Source of the DNA: Gammaproteobacteria bacterium
GTDB lineage: Bacteria > Pseudomonadota > Gammaproteobacteria > Burkholderiales > Burkholderiaceae_C
NCBI GenBank assembly: GCA_030054245.1
Contig: JASGCH010000059.1
Coordinates: 1-7,569 of the forward strand
Direction: 5' to 3'
DNA length: 7,569 nt
The position numbers and the translations under genes were made by a program. Below the pieces are notes generated by a model that worked only from the letters and a program-made list of their open reading frames with translations, searched no databases and was not told the origin of the DNA. Of this stretch, positions 1 through 6,918 are shown piece by piece. How positions within the stretch are numbered: the first letter of the stretch is position 1; the number at the start of each line of letters is the position of its first letter.

Positions 1-140
1 AAGACTGTTGATCCAATCTTACATCTGTTAAGTTTTCTTCTTTGAATCGATTAAAAAAATATCGACTTACACGCTACCTGCCTTACACACCCCATATAGC
101 TTTCCTCAATTTCATCTTATGTCTGCAAGCCCTACCTACC

Positions 141-1628
141 ATGGTTCCATACTCTTTCTCCACTTCGCTTAAAAGACAGAATCTTGCTATTTTATTATTG
201 GTTTTGCAATGTTTACTTCCCGTCAAAGCACAGGACAAGACAAGTGACCATAGTAATTTGATTCCGTCGGCAATTTCTGACAAAGTCGACCAGCTTATTC
301 AAACTTTGAAGTCATTCAATTTAACCAATAAAGACGAACCAGCCAACAACCCTGAACTAGAGGATATTTTAAACTCGGTACGCTTAACCCCAGAATTAGA
401 CCCCGGGAGTAGTACCTTGGTCGCTACCATGGCTCCTGTGATCAATAGGCTTTTTTCCAGCCATCCCATCATCGTCAGTCGCTATGCAGATCTTGAGTCT
501 TACAAGAAAAACCTGGTATCGGCAAAACTACAGTTCCTACCTACGCCCTCAGTGAGCGTTGAGCAAGCTCCCGTTTCTACGACTCAGAACAGTCCAAGCC
601 TCGCACAAGTATTGCGTTTATCACAACCACTTTTTACCGGTGGAAAGTTAACTTCTGATTTAAAAATTGCCCAACTTAGGATTAAGTTTGCTGAAAATGA
701 GATCAACGATGCAAAATCCAACCTAGCCCTAAAATTCTTTTCATTGTATCAAAATTGGTGGGCACAAGTTTCTCGCTTAAAAATTTACTTAAGAGCCTTA
801 GAACAAACGCAATCTCTTTATGATATGATTAAGCGTAGGGTGAATGCTGGGGTATCTGCAGAAGTGGACCTTGGTTTGTCAGAAATTAGGTTATTGCAAG
901 CTAAGGTCGATGTTGAAGTAGCTAAAAGCGCGGCTAAAGCCTTATATGATCAATTATCTACTTTTGTGGGTAGTGAGCTACCCCTAGAGATAGTGAGTGT
1001 GGATCAAATTACCCCCCTAGAACAAAGCTTTAGCGAAATTTGGGCATGGCACGAAGCAACCGATTCCAACATAGCTAGGACTCAACTGCAAACACAGCAA
1101 GGTCTCATCGAAGTTGAGCAAATAGAATCTAGTTTATGGCCTACCCTCAATTTAAGAATCGAAAGACAGTGGGGAGCCACTAACTTAGCCGCTCCCTACG
1201 CAGCCAACCAAGTACGGTACTATATATCGGCCAACGCTTCTCCTGGTGCAGGCTTATCAGTGCTATCTAACATAGATTCTGCTAGGAACCGTATTATTTC
1301 CCTAGAAAGTGAGGCCGTGCGGGTCAAGAGGGAAATTCTCGAAAAATTGGTATCGGAGTGGCAAGATTACCTCTCAATTCAGCAAAGACTTCCCTTTTTG
1401 CGTAAGTCACTCGAAGAATCACAAAGTATGATAGCCGCGAACTTGCGATTGTTTGTAGCTGGTCGTAGAAGCTGGATAGATTTAATGAACTCAGTACGCG
1501 AACAAACCGATAGCTTCATCCGTTTATCTGACTCACAAGCCTTTTTTGTGGGAAGCCATTTAAGATGGTTGTGGTTTTCTGGACAATTACATTTTAACGA
1601 AGCGGGATATCCAAATTCCACCAATTAG
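141..1628 (+). CDS. TolC/LapE-like outer-membrane channel of a type I secretion system
   Basis: This is probably the outer-membrane channel-tunnel that docks on the adaptor and ABC exporter encoded downstream. The open frame begins at a TTG at position 42, but I prefer the ATG at 141. From there the protein (495 aa) starts with a good Sec signal peptide: a short n-region ending in KRQ, the hydrophobic run LAILLLVLQCLLPV, then cleavage after VKA. Neither start has a clear ribosome binding site. Features typical of the outer-membrane efflux (OEP) family, numbered from the TTG, are an SSHPII segment near 139-144, AKLQFLPTPSVSVEQ near 161-175, LRLSQPLFTGGKL at 191-203, KRRVNAGVSAEVDL at 264-277, SLWPTLNLRIERQWG at 364-378, and a second-repeat FVAGRRSWIDLMNSVRE at 471-487. 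These alternate with long helical stretches, as expected for the two-fold repeated TolC hairpins. A terminator follows the gene, so it may be transcribed apart from the exporter genes. Family assignment is firm; the LapE-like label rests on the neighbours. Confidence 0.9.
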   Translation: MVPYSFSTSLKRQNLAILLLVLQCLLPVKAQDKTSDHSNLIPSAISDKVDQLIQTLKSFNLTNKDEPANNPELEDILNSVRLTPELDPGSSTLVATMAPVINRLFSSHPIIVSRYADLESYKKNLVSAKLQFLPTPSVSVEQAPVSTTQNSPSLAQVLRLSQPLFTGGKLTSDLKIAQLRIKFAENEINDAKSNLALKFFSLYQNWWAQVSRLKIYLRALEQTQSLYDMIKRRVNAGVSAEVDLGLSEIRLLQAKVDVEVAKSAAKALYDQLSTFVGSELPLEIVSVDQITPLEQSFSEIWAWHEATDSNIARTQLQTQQGLIEVEQIESSLWPTLNLRIERQWGATNLAAPYAANQVRYYISANASPGAGLSVLSNIDSARNRIISLESEAVRVKREILEKLVSEWQDYLSIQQRLPFLRKSLEESQSMIAANLRLFVAGRRSWIDLMNSVREQTDSFIRLSDSQAFFVGSHLRWLWFSGQLHFNEAGYPNSTN

Positions 1629-1670
1629 CTGAGTTTCTCATATACCCACCTTTGATTCTTTCAATTTTGT

Positions 1671-1704
1671 ATAGAGCCGTATAGCTTATACGGGCTCTAT
1701 TTTC
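1671..1704 (+). terminator. Intrinsic terminator after the tolC-like gene
   Basis: The left arm ATAGAGCCGTATA (1671-1683) pairs with TATACGGGCTCTAT (1687-1700). This gives a 13-bp stem with one bulged G at 1694, a GCT loop and a short T run immediately after. It starts 42 nt after the stop codon and ends about 25 nt before the ABC gene. It should stop, or only attenuate, transcription between the channel gene and the exporter genes. Confidence 0.75.
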
Positions 1705-1726
1705 CATTCAATATATTTTAGTCCAC

Positions 1727-3964
1727 ATGAAGGTAGCTAATAAAGACAATGTCATAGATCTCACTGATGCTGAAGAAATTCCCAAAATCTCTTGGGGAGA
1801 ACAGTTCGAATGGCTGAATATGCGAAGTTTACAACTAGACCCGCATTTGAAACCCGCACCCAAACAATCGATCTTACAAGTTTGGGTACCCATACACAAT
1901 GCAGGCCAAAACGACAACCCACCACTAACCCATAAAAGGCTGGTTCAAGCTGTCGAGGAATTATATCAACATTTGAGCGCCGGAAAAATTAAATGGATTA
2001 CAGAGGTGAAATCACAGGCTTTGCCAGTTCTTTCAGTAAGCCAAAAATATGGCCTCATGTTATTGCACTCGCGTAATCCAGACGGAAGCTGGATGATAGA
2101 AACCAGTAAGGGGCTCGAAAACTTAAAAAAACTCCCTGCCGATGCTTTGTTTACGGCTATATTAGGGACTGGAAGGAGGATTAAGGACCTAAAAGCTTGG
2201 GATTTATTTCGTCGAATACTCTTAGAACACAAACAGTATTTTGTATATGCCATTATTGCCACTGTGCTCATTAATGTTCTGGCATTGATTACTTCACTCT
2301 ATAGTATGCAAGTCTATGACCGGGTTATTCCAAATCATGGGATAGACACCTTAGTCGCCTTGACTATTGGGGTATGCGGCGGCATCATACTGGAGGCGGT
2401 TTCTAAATTTCTTAGATCGTATATTATGGATTTAGCCATTGAAGAAATGGACCTAAAGCTGTCTCACGACATATTTGAGCGATTAGTCCGCGTGCGCATG
2501 GATCAATTTCCAGCGAGCGTAGGCACCTTATCTGGACAATTGCGCAGTTATGAAATGATCCGCGGATTTGCTACTTCTGCCACTTTATACTTACTCGTTG
2601 ACACTCCATTCGGCTTATTCTTCTTGTTTGTTATTTGGTTAATTGGCGGGGAACTGATTGCGTTGGTCCCCTTGTCCTTTTTTTTTATATCCTTATTATT
2701 TGGTTTAAGCTTACGCAAACGAACCGAACAACATGTCAAATCTAGCCAAGCCGCTTCGCATAGAAAAATGGGGTTGTTGGTAGAAACAGTAGAGGGTGCC
2801 GAGACCATAAAAGGCAATGGTTCTACTTGGCACTTTCTAGCTAAATGGAATGCCTTATCGCGTAAATCAGTAGAAGAAGACTTGAATATTCGACGCATTA
2901 GTGAAGGGGGAATGTTTTATGCCGCCGGACTACAACAATTGAGTTATGTGGTTTTAATAGCCGTGGGTGCTTATATAGCCGCCACAACTACAGACTTAAC
3001 CACAGGGGGGCTAATAGCTGCGTCGATTATTAGTGGTCGAGTTTTACAGCCGGTGACCGCTTTGCCGTCTCTTCTAGTACAATGGTCAAATGCCAAGTCA
3101 GCTTTAGAAAGCTTAGAGTCTGTTTTCCGATTAGAGCAAGATAATCAAGACACCGACCAGCCGATTATGCTGGAACATATCAATGGCGATTTTTTATTAG
3201 AAAAAGTGACCTTCTCCTACCCCGGGAGACCTCATACTTTAGATATCAAAAATTTATCTATTAAAAAAGGAGAGAGAGTTGGACTCATTGGTAGCTTAGG
3301 ATCTGGAAAAACGACGATGCTCAAGCTTTTGAGTGGTATGTATCGACCTCAAATCGGTCGCGTATTACTAGACGGGGTGGATATTCAACACATCTCTCGT
3401 ACCATATTAAGCCAAAAAATAGGCATACTACCTCAACATATCCGCTTATTTGCCGGTACCTTGCGCGAAAACTTATTAGCGGGCATTATCGGCGTTTCAG
3501 ATCAAAGGCTCAGAGAAATGTGCGAATATACGGGAGTCATGTCCATCATCAACAGTCACTCTAAAGGGTTAGATATGCCCATCACTGAAGGGGGGCAAGG
3601 AGTTAGTGGTGGACAAAAACAGTGCATAGCCCTCACTAGGCTGTTGTTGTCCAACCCTCAAATTTGGCTACTCGACGAACCCACAGCCAGTATGGATGAT
3701 GCTACTGAAATGCGTGCGCTACAACTCTTGAGTAAACTGGTAAGGCCAGAGCATACTTTGGTGCTGGTCACGCATAAACCTCTGTTGTTAAACTTGGTCA
3801 CCAGGCTCATTGTATTAACCCATGAGGGGATTGTTTTAGATGGTCCTAGAGACGAAGTATTGCGTACGATCCGCGAACAGCATCAGAAGCAACAAGAACA
3901 ACAAGCACAACAAGCACAACAAGCGTCACAAACTTTCACAACCATGTCTAGCACAACCAAATAA
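1727..3964 (+). CDS. Type I secretion ABC exporter, LapB-like, with degenerate C39-like N-terminal domain
   Basis: This is a 745-aa inner-membrane ATPase/permease that would power one-step export of a protein substrate through the HlyD- and TolC-type partners. Residues 1-150 form a soluble N-terminal domain without the Cys motif of a C39 peptidase, which matches the C39-like domains of LapB/HlyB-type exporters. Residues 170-440 hold about six membrane segments (near 171-192, 205-224, 285-305, 309-328, 396-418 and 424-440). The nucleotide-binding domain has Walker A GSLGSGKT (522-529), Q-loop Gln570, signature VSGGQ (626-630), Walker B IWLLDEP (645-651), D-loop SMDD (655-658) and switch His683, so it looks catalytically complete. 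The C-terminus (about 716-734) is a Gln-rich tail with three QQA units. The ATG has no evident Shine-Dalgarno sequence. The next gene starts 8 nt after the stop, so the two are surely co-transcribed. The substrate is not in the window. Confidence 0.93.
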   Translation: MKVANKDNVIDLTDAEEIPKISWGEQFEWLNMRSLQLDPHLKPAPKQSILQVWVPIHNAGQNDNPPLTHKRLVQAVEELYQHLSAGKIKWITEVKSQALPVLSVSQKYGLMLLHSRNPDGSWMIETSKGLENLKKLPADALFTAILGTGRRIKDLKAWDLFRRILLEHKQYFVYAIIATVLINVLALITSLYSMQVYDRVIPNHGIDTLVALTIGVCGGIILEAVSKFLRSYIMDLAIEEMDLKLSHDIFERLVRVRMDQFPASVGTLSGQLRSYEMIRGFATSATLYLLVDTPFGLFFLFVIWLIGGELIALVPLSFFFISLLFGLSLRKRTEQHVKSSQAASHRKMGLLVETVEGAETIKGNGSTWHFLAKWNALSRKSVEEDLNIRRISEGGMFYAAGLQQLSYVVLIAVGAYIAATTTDLTTGGLIAASIISGRVLQPVTALPSLLVQWSNAKSALESLESVFRLEQDNQDTDQPIMLEHINGDFLLEKVTFSYPGRPHTLDIKNLSIKKGERVGLIGSLGSGKTTMLKLLSGMYRPQIGRVLLDGVDIQHISRTILSQKIGILPQHIRLFAGTLRENLLAGIIGVSDQRLREMCEYTGVMSIINSHSKGLDMPITEGGQGVSGGQKQCIALTRLLLSNPQIWLLDEPTASMDDATEMRALQLLSKLVRPEHTLVLVTHKPLLLNLVTRLIVLTHEGIVLDGPRDEVLRTIREQHQKQQEQQAQQAQQASQTFTTMSSTTK

Positions 3965-3972
3965 ATTGTATT

Positions 3973-5139
3973 ATGGAAGGTAAAAACAAATTCAAGATTC
4001 TAAAACGGATAATTTTAGTGATGGTAGCGTCTTTGGTAGCCTTTTTTGTCTGGGCTAATTTTACGCATATTGAGCAAAGTGCACGATCAGGAGGGCAAAT
4101 CATCGCGGTTGCTAAAACCCAACTCATTCAAGGTGCGGTGGACGGTGTCATTGAAAAAATTTTAGTGCGTGAAGGTCAAAAAGTACACCAAGGTGAACTT
4201 TTGGTACAGTTAGAAGATTCCCAAGCTTCGGCCGCGGTGATTGATAGTAAATCTAAAATTGCCGCCACGCGAGTTACTTTAACTCGTTTACGGGCAGAAG
4301 TTTATGAGCATGATTTACGATTTCCCAGTGATTTATTGTCTTATAAACCCTACATCGAAAACCAAACCGCCCTTTTTATGCGTAGAAAAAGGGCGTTGAA
4401 TGAAGAAATTTCTGCTCTTAATCAAATACTAAATGCCGCGAAACGAGAGTTGGCCATTAGCGAACCTTTATTGGCTAAAGGGGATATTGCCGAAACAGAA
4501 ATTATCCGCCTAAAGCGTAGTGTGGCTGAAATAGAAGGTTCTATCACCAATAGAAGGAACAAGTATTTTCAAGATGCCCAAGCTGAGATGACCAAATTTG
4601 AAGAAGACTTACAAACTTTACAACAAGTTTTGGTAGACAGAACGACCAATCTGGAGCGCACCAAGCTTAATGCACCGGTCGATGGCATAGTGCGCAATAT
4701 TCGCTTAACGACCTTAGGCGGCCGAGTCCGATCCGGCGAGGTCGTTATGGAGTTGTTGCCTACGGATAGTGAACTCATAGTTGAAACAAAACTAAAACCA
4801 TCGGATTTAGCGTTTGTACATGTCGGACAAAAAGCTTTAGTCAAGCTGGATGCCTTTGATTACTCCATCTTTGGCGGATTATCTGGGGAAGTAACTTATA
4901 TCAGTCCAGACGCTCTCAATGAAGAATCCATGCGTCCTGACCTACCCGGACATATATATTACCGAGTACATGTCAAAGTGGACCCTAGTAATCAGGTAAA
5001 GACCCATGGCGGCAAGCAAATAGAAGTTCAACCAGGTATGACTGTTCAGACTGACATTAAAACCTCTTCCTCTACGGTATTTCAGTATCTGATGAAGCCC
5101 ATAGTGCGTACCTATTCGTCGGCCTTTACTGAGCGATAG
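3973..5139 (+). CDS. HlyD/LapC-like membrane fusion protein of type I secretion
   Basis: This is a 388-aa periplasmic adaptor that should link the ABC exporter to the TolC-like channel. It has a short cytoplasmic N-terminus, one membrane anchor (about 12-29), and a first lipoyl/barrel half with AVDGVIEKILVREGQKVHQG (55-74). Long charged helices follow (about 85-230) and form the periplasmic coiled-coil hairpin. The second lipoyl half is KLNAPVDGIVRNI (231-243) with GGRVRSGEVVMELLP (249-263). The C-terminal beta domain ends in the HlyD-family signature around EVQPGMTVQTDIKTSS (351-366) with a following LMKPI (373-377). Length is normal for the family. It lies directly behind the ABC gene and a strong terminator follows its stop codon, so it ends the operon. 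Confidence 0.93.
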   Translation: MEGKNKFKILKRIILVMVASLVAFFVWANFTHIEQSARSGGQIIAVAKTQLIQGAVDGVIEKILVREGQKVHQGELLVQLEDSQASAAVIDSKSKIAATRVTLTRLRAEVYEHDLRFPSDLLSYKPYIENQTALFMRRKRALNEEISALNQILNAAKRELAISEPLLAKGDIAETEIIRLKRSVAEIEGSITNRRNKYFQDAQAEMTKFEEDLQTLQQVLVDRTTNLERTKLNAPVDGIVRNIRLTTLGGRVRSGEVVMELLPTDSELIVETKLKPSDLAFVHVGQKALVKLDAFDYSIFGGLSGEVTYISPDALNEESMRPDLPGHIYYRVHVKVDPSNQVKTHGGKQIEVQPGMTVQTDIKTSSSTVFQYLMKPIVRTYSSAFTER

Positions 5140-5146
5140 CGACACT

Positions 5147-5180
5147 CCCGCCCACACTGCGGTGTGGGCGGGTTCTTCTC
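5147..5180 (+). terminator. Strong intrinsic terminator of the secretion operon
   Basis: A perfect 11-bp stem, CCCGCCCACAC (5147-5157) with GTGTGGGCGGG (5162-5172), encloses a TGCG loop and is followed by TTCTTCTC. It lies 7 nt after the adaptor stop codon. The stem could also act on transcripts arriving from the convergent operon, but there the trailing sequence is not T-rich. Confidence 0.88.
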
Positions 5181-5225
5181 CTCCGAACAAAAAGACGACT
5201 GCACAACCTACTGCACTACCAAATG

Positions 5226-5263
5226 ACTGCGTTATGTAGGTACTTAAGTTCGTTGCGCTATCC
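5226..5263 (+). repeat. 38-bp dispersed repeat, copy 1
   Basis: This segment aligns without gaps to 7259-7296 at 31 of 38 positions. Both start with ACTGCGTTA and end with the 17-mer AGTTCGTTGCGCTATCC. The copies have the same orientation and lie on either side of the peptide operon. A further short match, AGCCTTGTA, occurs downstream of both copies (5322-5330 and 7313-7321). Function unknown. Confidence 0.75.
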
Positions 5264-5265
5264 CA

Positions 5266-5322
5266 TTGCGCCCACCAGCGAATAATCATTTGAGTAAATT
5301 CCGCTGGTTGCGCGCAACTCAA
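5266..5322 (+). repeat. Stem-loop element with GTAAATTCCGC motif, copy 1
   Basis: Inner arms ACCAGCG (5274-5280) and CGCTGGT (5302-5308) pair. Outer arms TTGCGC (5266-5271) and GCGCAA (5312-5317) extend the stem across a small internal loop. The 11-mer GTAAATTCCGC (5294-5304) spans the 3' part of the loop and enters the stem. A 12-bp perfect palindrome GTTGCGCGCAAC (5307-5318) and a TTGAGT/ACTCAA pair (5290-5295 with 5317-5322) offer competing folds. The motif recurs at 7372-7382 in another hairpin whose arms have unrelated sequence, so the folded form seems to be conserved. Confidence 0.6.
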
Positions 5323-5491
5323 GCCTTGTACTTTGGTAGCTCGTGGATCGACACCAGCCGTCGGTACAACAGTCTTCTAATGAGTCGTGCCTGAAAAATA
5401 GTCTAAGTATTTCAGTGGAATAACAAGGAATGGAGCCACAGTCTTTCTTTCGGTTAAGTTTTTACTTATCACCACCATGCCAGACAGCGAC

Positions 5492-5914
5492 TTAACTCCA
5501 ATTGAACTTCTTCCTAGTAAAGATATCGATGCTGTTCTTTATTTTACCAAAGAATATTGTCGCCAGCATGAGAGCATACATCAATGGAATCTTAAACCCA
5601 TCGGAGGGGTCGTTCCATCCGCTCCAACCCAGCGCATCAAAATGGCTGGTATAAACTGCGACAAATGTAATATATAAAAGACCTAAAGCTGCCAGACCAG
5701 ACAAAGGGGTCAACAGTAAAATGGCCAGTAACACCTCTCCTACACCAGCCATCAGCCAATTTACACTGACTGGTAGGTAATTTTGAGGGAATGGGAAATC
5801 TAAACCCATAAACCAATCAGGTGCTGGTAATCCATGTTGTAACTTCATCAACCCAGGAAAAAAATACATACCACTAAGATATATTCTCAGCAACCAGAAA
5901 GCGATTGAAATCAT
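5492..5914 (-). CDS. DoxX-family membrane protein of the bufferin-type operon
   Basis: This is a 140-aa integral membrane protein with about four hydrophobic segments (near 3-22, 50-69, 72-90 and 108-124). Its start, LLRIYLSGMYFFPGLMKL (8-25), matches the usual opening of DoxX proteins. The segment HFDALGWSGWNDPSDGFKIP (91-110) resembles the insertion seen in DoxX members linked to MNIO peptide operons. Its biochemical job in such operons is not established. The ATG lies inside the preceding partner gene (41-nt overlap) and a TAG sits two codons upstream in frame, which fixes the start. No Shine-Dalgarno sequence is evident, so translation is probably coupled to the upstream gene. It is the last gene of the operon. 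Confidence 0.87.
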   Translation of the reverse strand: MISIAFWLLRIYLSGMYFFPGLMKLQHGLPAPDWFMGLDFPFPQNYLPVSVNWLMAGVGEVLLAILLLTPLSGLAALGLLYITFVAVYTSHFDALGWSGWNDPSDGFKIPLMYALMLATIFFGKIKNSIDIFTRKKFNWS

Positions 5915-6152
5915 ATTCTAAATCAGCATAATAATTCGATGTCCACTCAGACTGTAAGATGAAGAATTGCAACAGTTTTTCCCAATTCTCTGCCCCTAAA
6001 CCTTCTTTAATCTGTGGATAAACATCCGCCAATAATTGTTCGACCCCCAAATAAACGAGGTATCTGTAAAACTCACACCCGTTGGCTTTGTGCCCAACTG
6101 GAATGGTTTCGGTTCCTCCTCTTACGAAGGAAAAAAAGTTCTCATTTTGCAC
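5874..6152 (-). CDS. Short DUF2063/HvfC/BufC-like MNIO partner protein
   Basis: The segment from EFYRYLVYLGVEQLL to the end (residues 27-92) follows the usual N-terminal pattern of DUF2063 (HvfC/BufC) proteins: YR, then an aliphatic helix, VYPQIKEGLG, W with a hydrophobic helix, and a final F-x-x-FL. Such partners help the MNIO enzyme engage its precursor peptide. Family members are usually about 250 aa, but this frame ends after 92 and lacks the C-terminal domain, its place being taken by the DoxX gene. The only in-frame upstream start is GTG at 6152, which has a modest GGTGAG ahead of it and lies inside the MNIO gene. An ATT at 6104 sits 10 nt after a strong AGGAGG and would give 76 aa. A T7 run at the overlap could instead fuse it to MNIO by -1 slippage. 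That the frame is a real gene seems likely; its exact N-terminus is open. Confidence 0.72.
   Translation of the reverse strand: MQNENFFSFVRGGTETIPVGHKANGCEFYRYLVYLGVEQLLADVYPQIKEGLGAENWEKLLQFFILQSEWTSNYYADLEYDFNRFLVAENIS
6115..6123 (-). promoter_or_regulatory. Strong Shine-Dalgarno at the MNIO/partner junction
   Basis: On the minus strand the MNIO stop TAA runs straight into AAGAGGAGG. This is the best ribosome binding site in the operon, yet no ATG, GTG or TTG of the partner frame lies at proper distance. The nearest plausible codon is ATT at 6104-6102, 10 nt downstream. It may serve an ATT start, re-initiation, or a pausing role at the slippery T run just upstream. Confidence 0.55.
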
Positions 6153-6895
6153 AATATCTCACCAAAATGTTGTTCTGCCGGTAGAGCGTTGTCCCACTCC
6201 AAAAGAATGTCTCTGTTTGCTTCCAGCGCCATATTCATACACTCCAAGTCTGGGTGAGCTCCATGTGTATCCCAAAATAAGTGAAATTTCTCTGACCACT
6301 CATGCCCCGCAAGGTGCTGATATCCACGATGGGGTAGGGAAATCAGCCTCTGCCATGGTTGATTTCGCATATAAGTCTGTCCATGATTTTTATAATTGCA
6401 CAACAAGTTATTGGTATCCAACAACAAGCAACTTCCCGAGCACTTAATGACTTCTTCAATAAACTCGACCTCTGCATAATCTCCTACATTGGTATAGTAG
6501 GCTGAATTCTCAATGCCCATACAAATCCCCAAGAATTCCTGAACCTGCACGATCCTATCCACAGTATGCCTCAAGCTCTTCTCTGTAAACGGAATAGGAA
6601 ATAAATCGTACAGCTGAAAGTTATCACCCGAACTCGCTAGGTGATCGCTATAAACCTCATTACCCAAGATTTTTAGCATACCCTTGATGCCTCTTAGCAT
6701 TTCAAAATTTATCTCACTTGAACCTCCTAAATTCAACGATACCCCGTGTAAAAAAACGGGTTTACCCAAATTCAAAAGAGGTTCCAAGCTGTCTTTTCGT
6801 AACCAATTTTCTGGCACTACTTCGTAAAAGTCGACAGGCAGTTGGGATAGATCCCAACCGTACATTTCTCGTCTATACCCAACGCCTAATCGCAT
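6122..6895 (-). CDS. MNIO (DUF692) peptide-modifying iron enzyme, BufB/HvfB-like
   Basis: This is a 257-aa multinuclear non-heme iron oxidase with a TIM-barrel motif order. Family marks are PENW (28-31), LHGVSLNLG (49-57), SDHLASS (83-89), IENSAYY (128-134), LLLDTNNLLCN (157-167), HLAGH (194-198), DTHGAHP (209-215) and LLEWDN (231-236). The His, Asp, Glu and Asn residues here (such as H50, D84, H85, E129, D160, N162, H194, D209, H211 and E233) fall where the family places its iron ligands. Related enzymes MbnB, TglH, HvfB and BufB modify cysteines of ribosomal peptides, giving oxazolone/thioamide or thiooxazole groups. The substrate here should be the Cys-repeat precursor encoded 23 nt upstream. 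The start is supported by AGGTGA 7 nt before the ATG. Length is slightly below the usual 270-290 aa, and the C-terminus overlaps the partner gene. Family call is firm; the exact chemistry is inferred. Confidence 0.93.
   Translation of the reverse strand: MRLGVGYRREMYGWDLSQLPVDFYEVVPENWLRKDSLEPLLNLGKPVFLHGVSLNLGGSSEINFEMLRGIKGMLKILGNEVYSDHLASSGDNFQLYDLFPIPFTEKSLRHTVDRIVQVQEFLGICMGIENSAYYTNVGDYAEVEFIEEVIKCSGSCLLLDTNNLLCNYKNHGQTYMRNQPWQRLISLPHRGYQHLAGHEWSEKFHLFWDTHGAHPDLECMNMALEANRDILLEWDNALPAEQHFGEILCKMRTFFPS
6131..6137 (-). other. T7 run in phase for -1 frameshifting (MNIO to partner)
   Basis: On the minus strand the MNIO codons ACT TTT TTT give a T TTT TTT heptamer in the phase expected of a -1 slippery site, three codons before the MNIO stop. 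Slipping back one base enters the partner frame and would join the two proteins. Ordinary homopolymer indel or sequencing error is the alternative. This is inference from sequence only. Confidence 0.4.
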
Positions 6896-6902
6896 TTTCC
6901 AG

Positions 6903-6908
6903 TCACCT
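6903..6908 (-). promoter_or_regulatory. Ribosome binding site of the MNIO gene
   Basis: AGGTGA on the minus strand lies 7 nt before the ATG at 6895 and within the 23-nt gap behind the precursor stop codon. It fixes the MNIO start. Confidence 0.7.
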
Positions 6909-6918
6909 AGTCGTAGAT

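Larger units (their letters stand above)
5140..5491. other. Convergent intergenic region with terminator and repeat elements
   Basis: This stretch separates the 3' ends of the secretion operon and the peptide operon. It holds the secretion terminator, one copy of a 38-bp repeat and a stem-loop with the GTAAATTCCGC motif. I see no supported gene: short open frames here are shadows or lack family features. No convincing terminator was found for the leftward operon. The nearest candidate is a weak A+T-rich TAAGT/ACTTA hairpin around 5455-5468 without a T tail. Confidence 0.6.

Noticed and set aside
42..140. TTG-initiated N-terminal extension of the TolC-like protein
   Set aside because: It would place 33 residues before a well-formed signal peptide and has no ribosome binding site, so ATG 141 is preferred, though not proven.
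3899..3925. Three 9-bp CAACAAGCA-type units at the end of the ABC gene
   Set aside because: They encode a Gln-Ala-rich tail; low-complexity tails are common and no function is implied.
4942..5322. 126-codon minus-strand frame over the adaptor 3' end and terminator
   Set aside because: It runs through a strong terminator and a clear coding gene and has no family features.
6082..6447. 121-codon plus-strand open frame
   Set aside because: It lies opposite the MNIO gene, which has strong family motifs; the frame has no recognisable domain.
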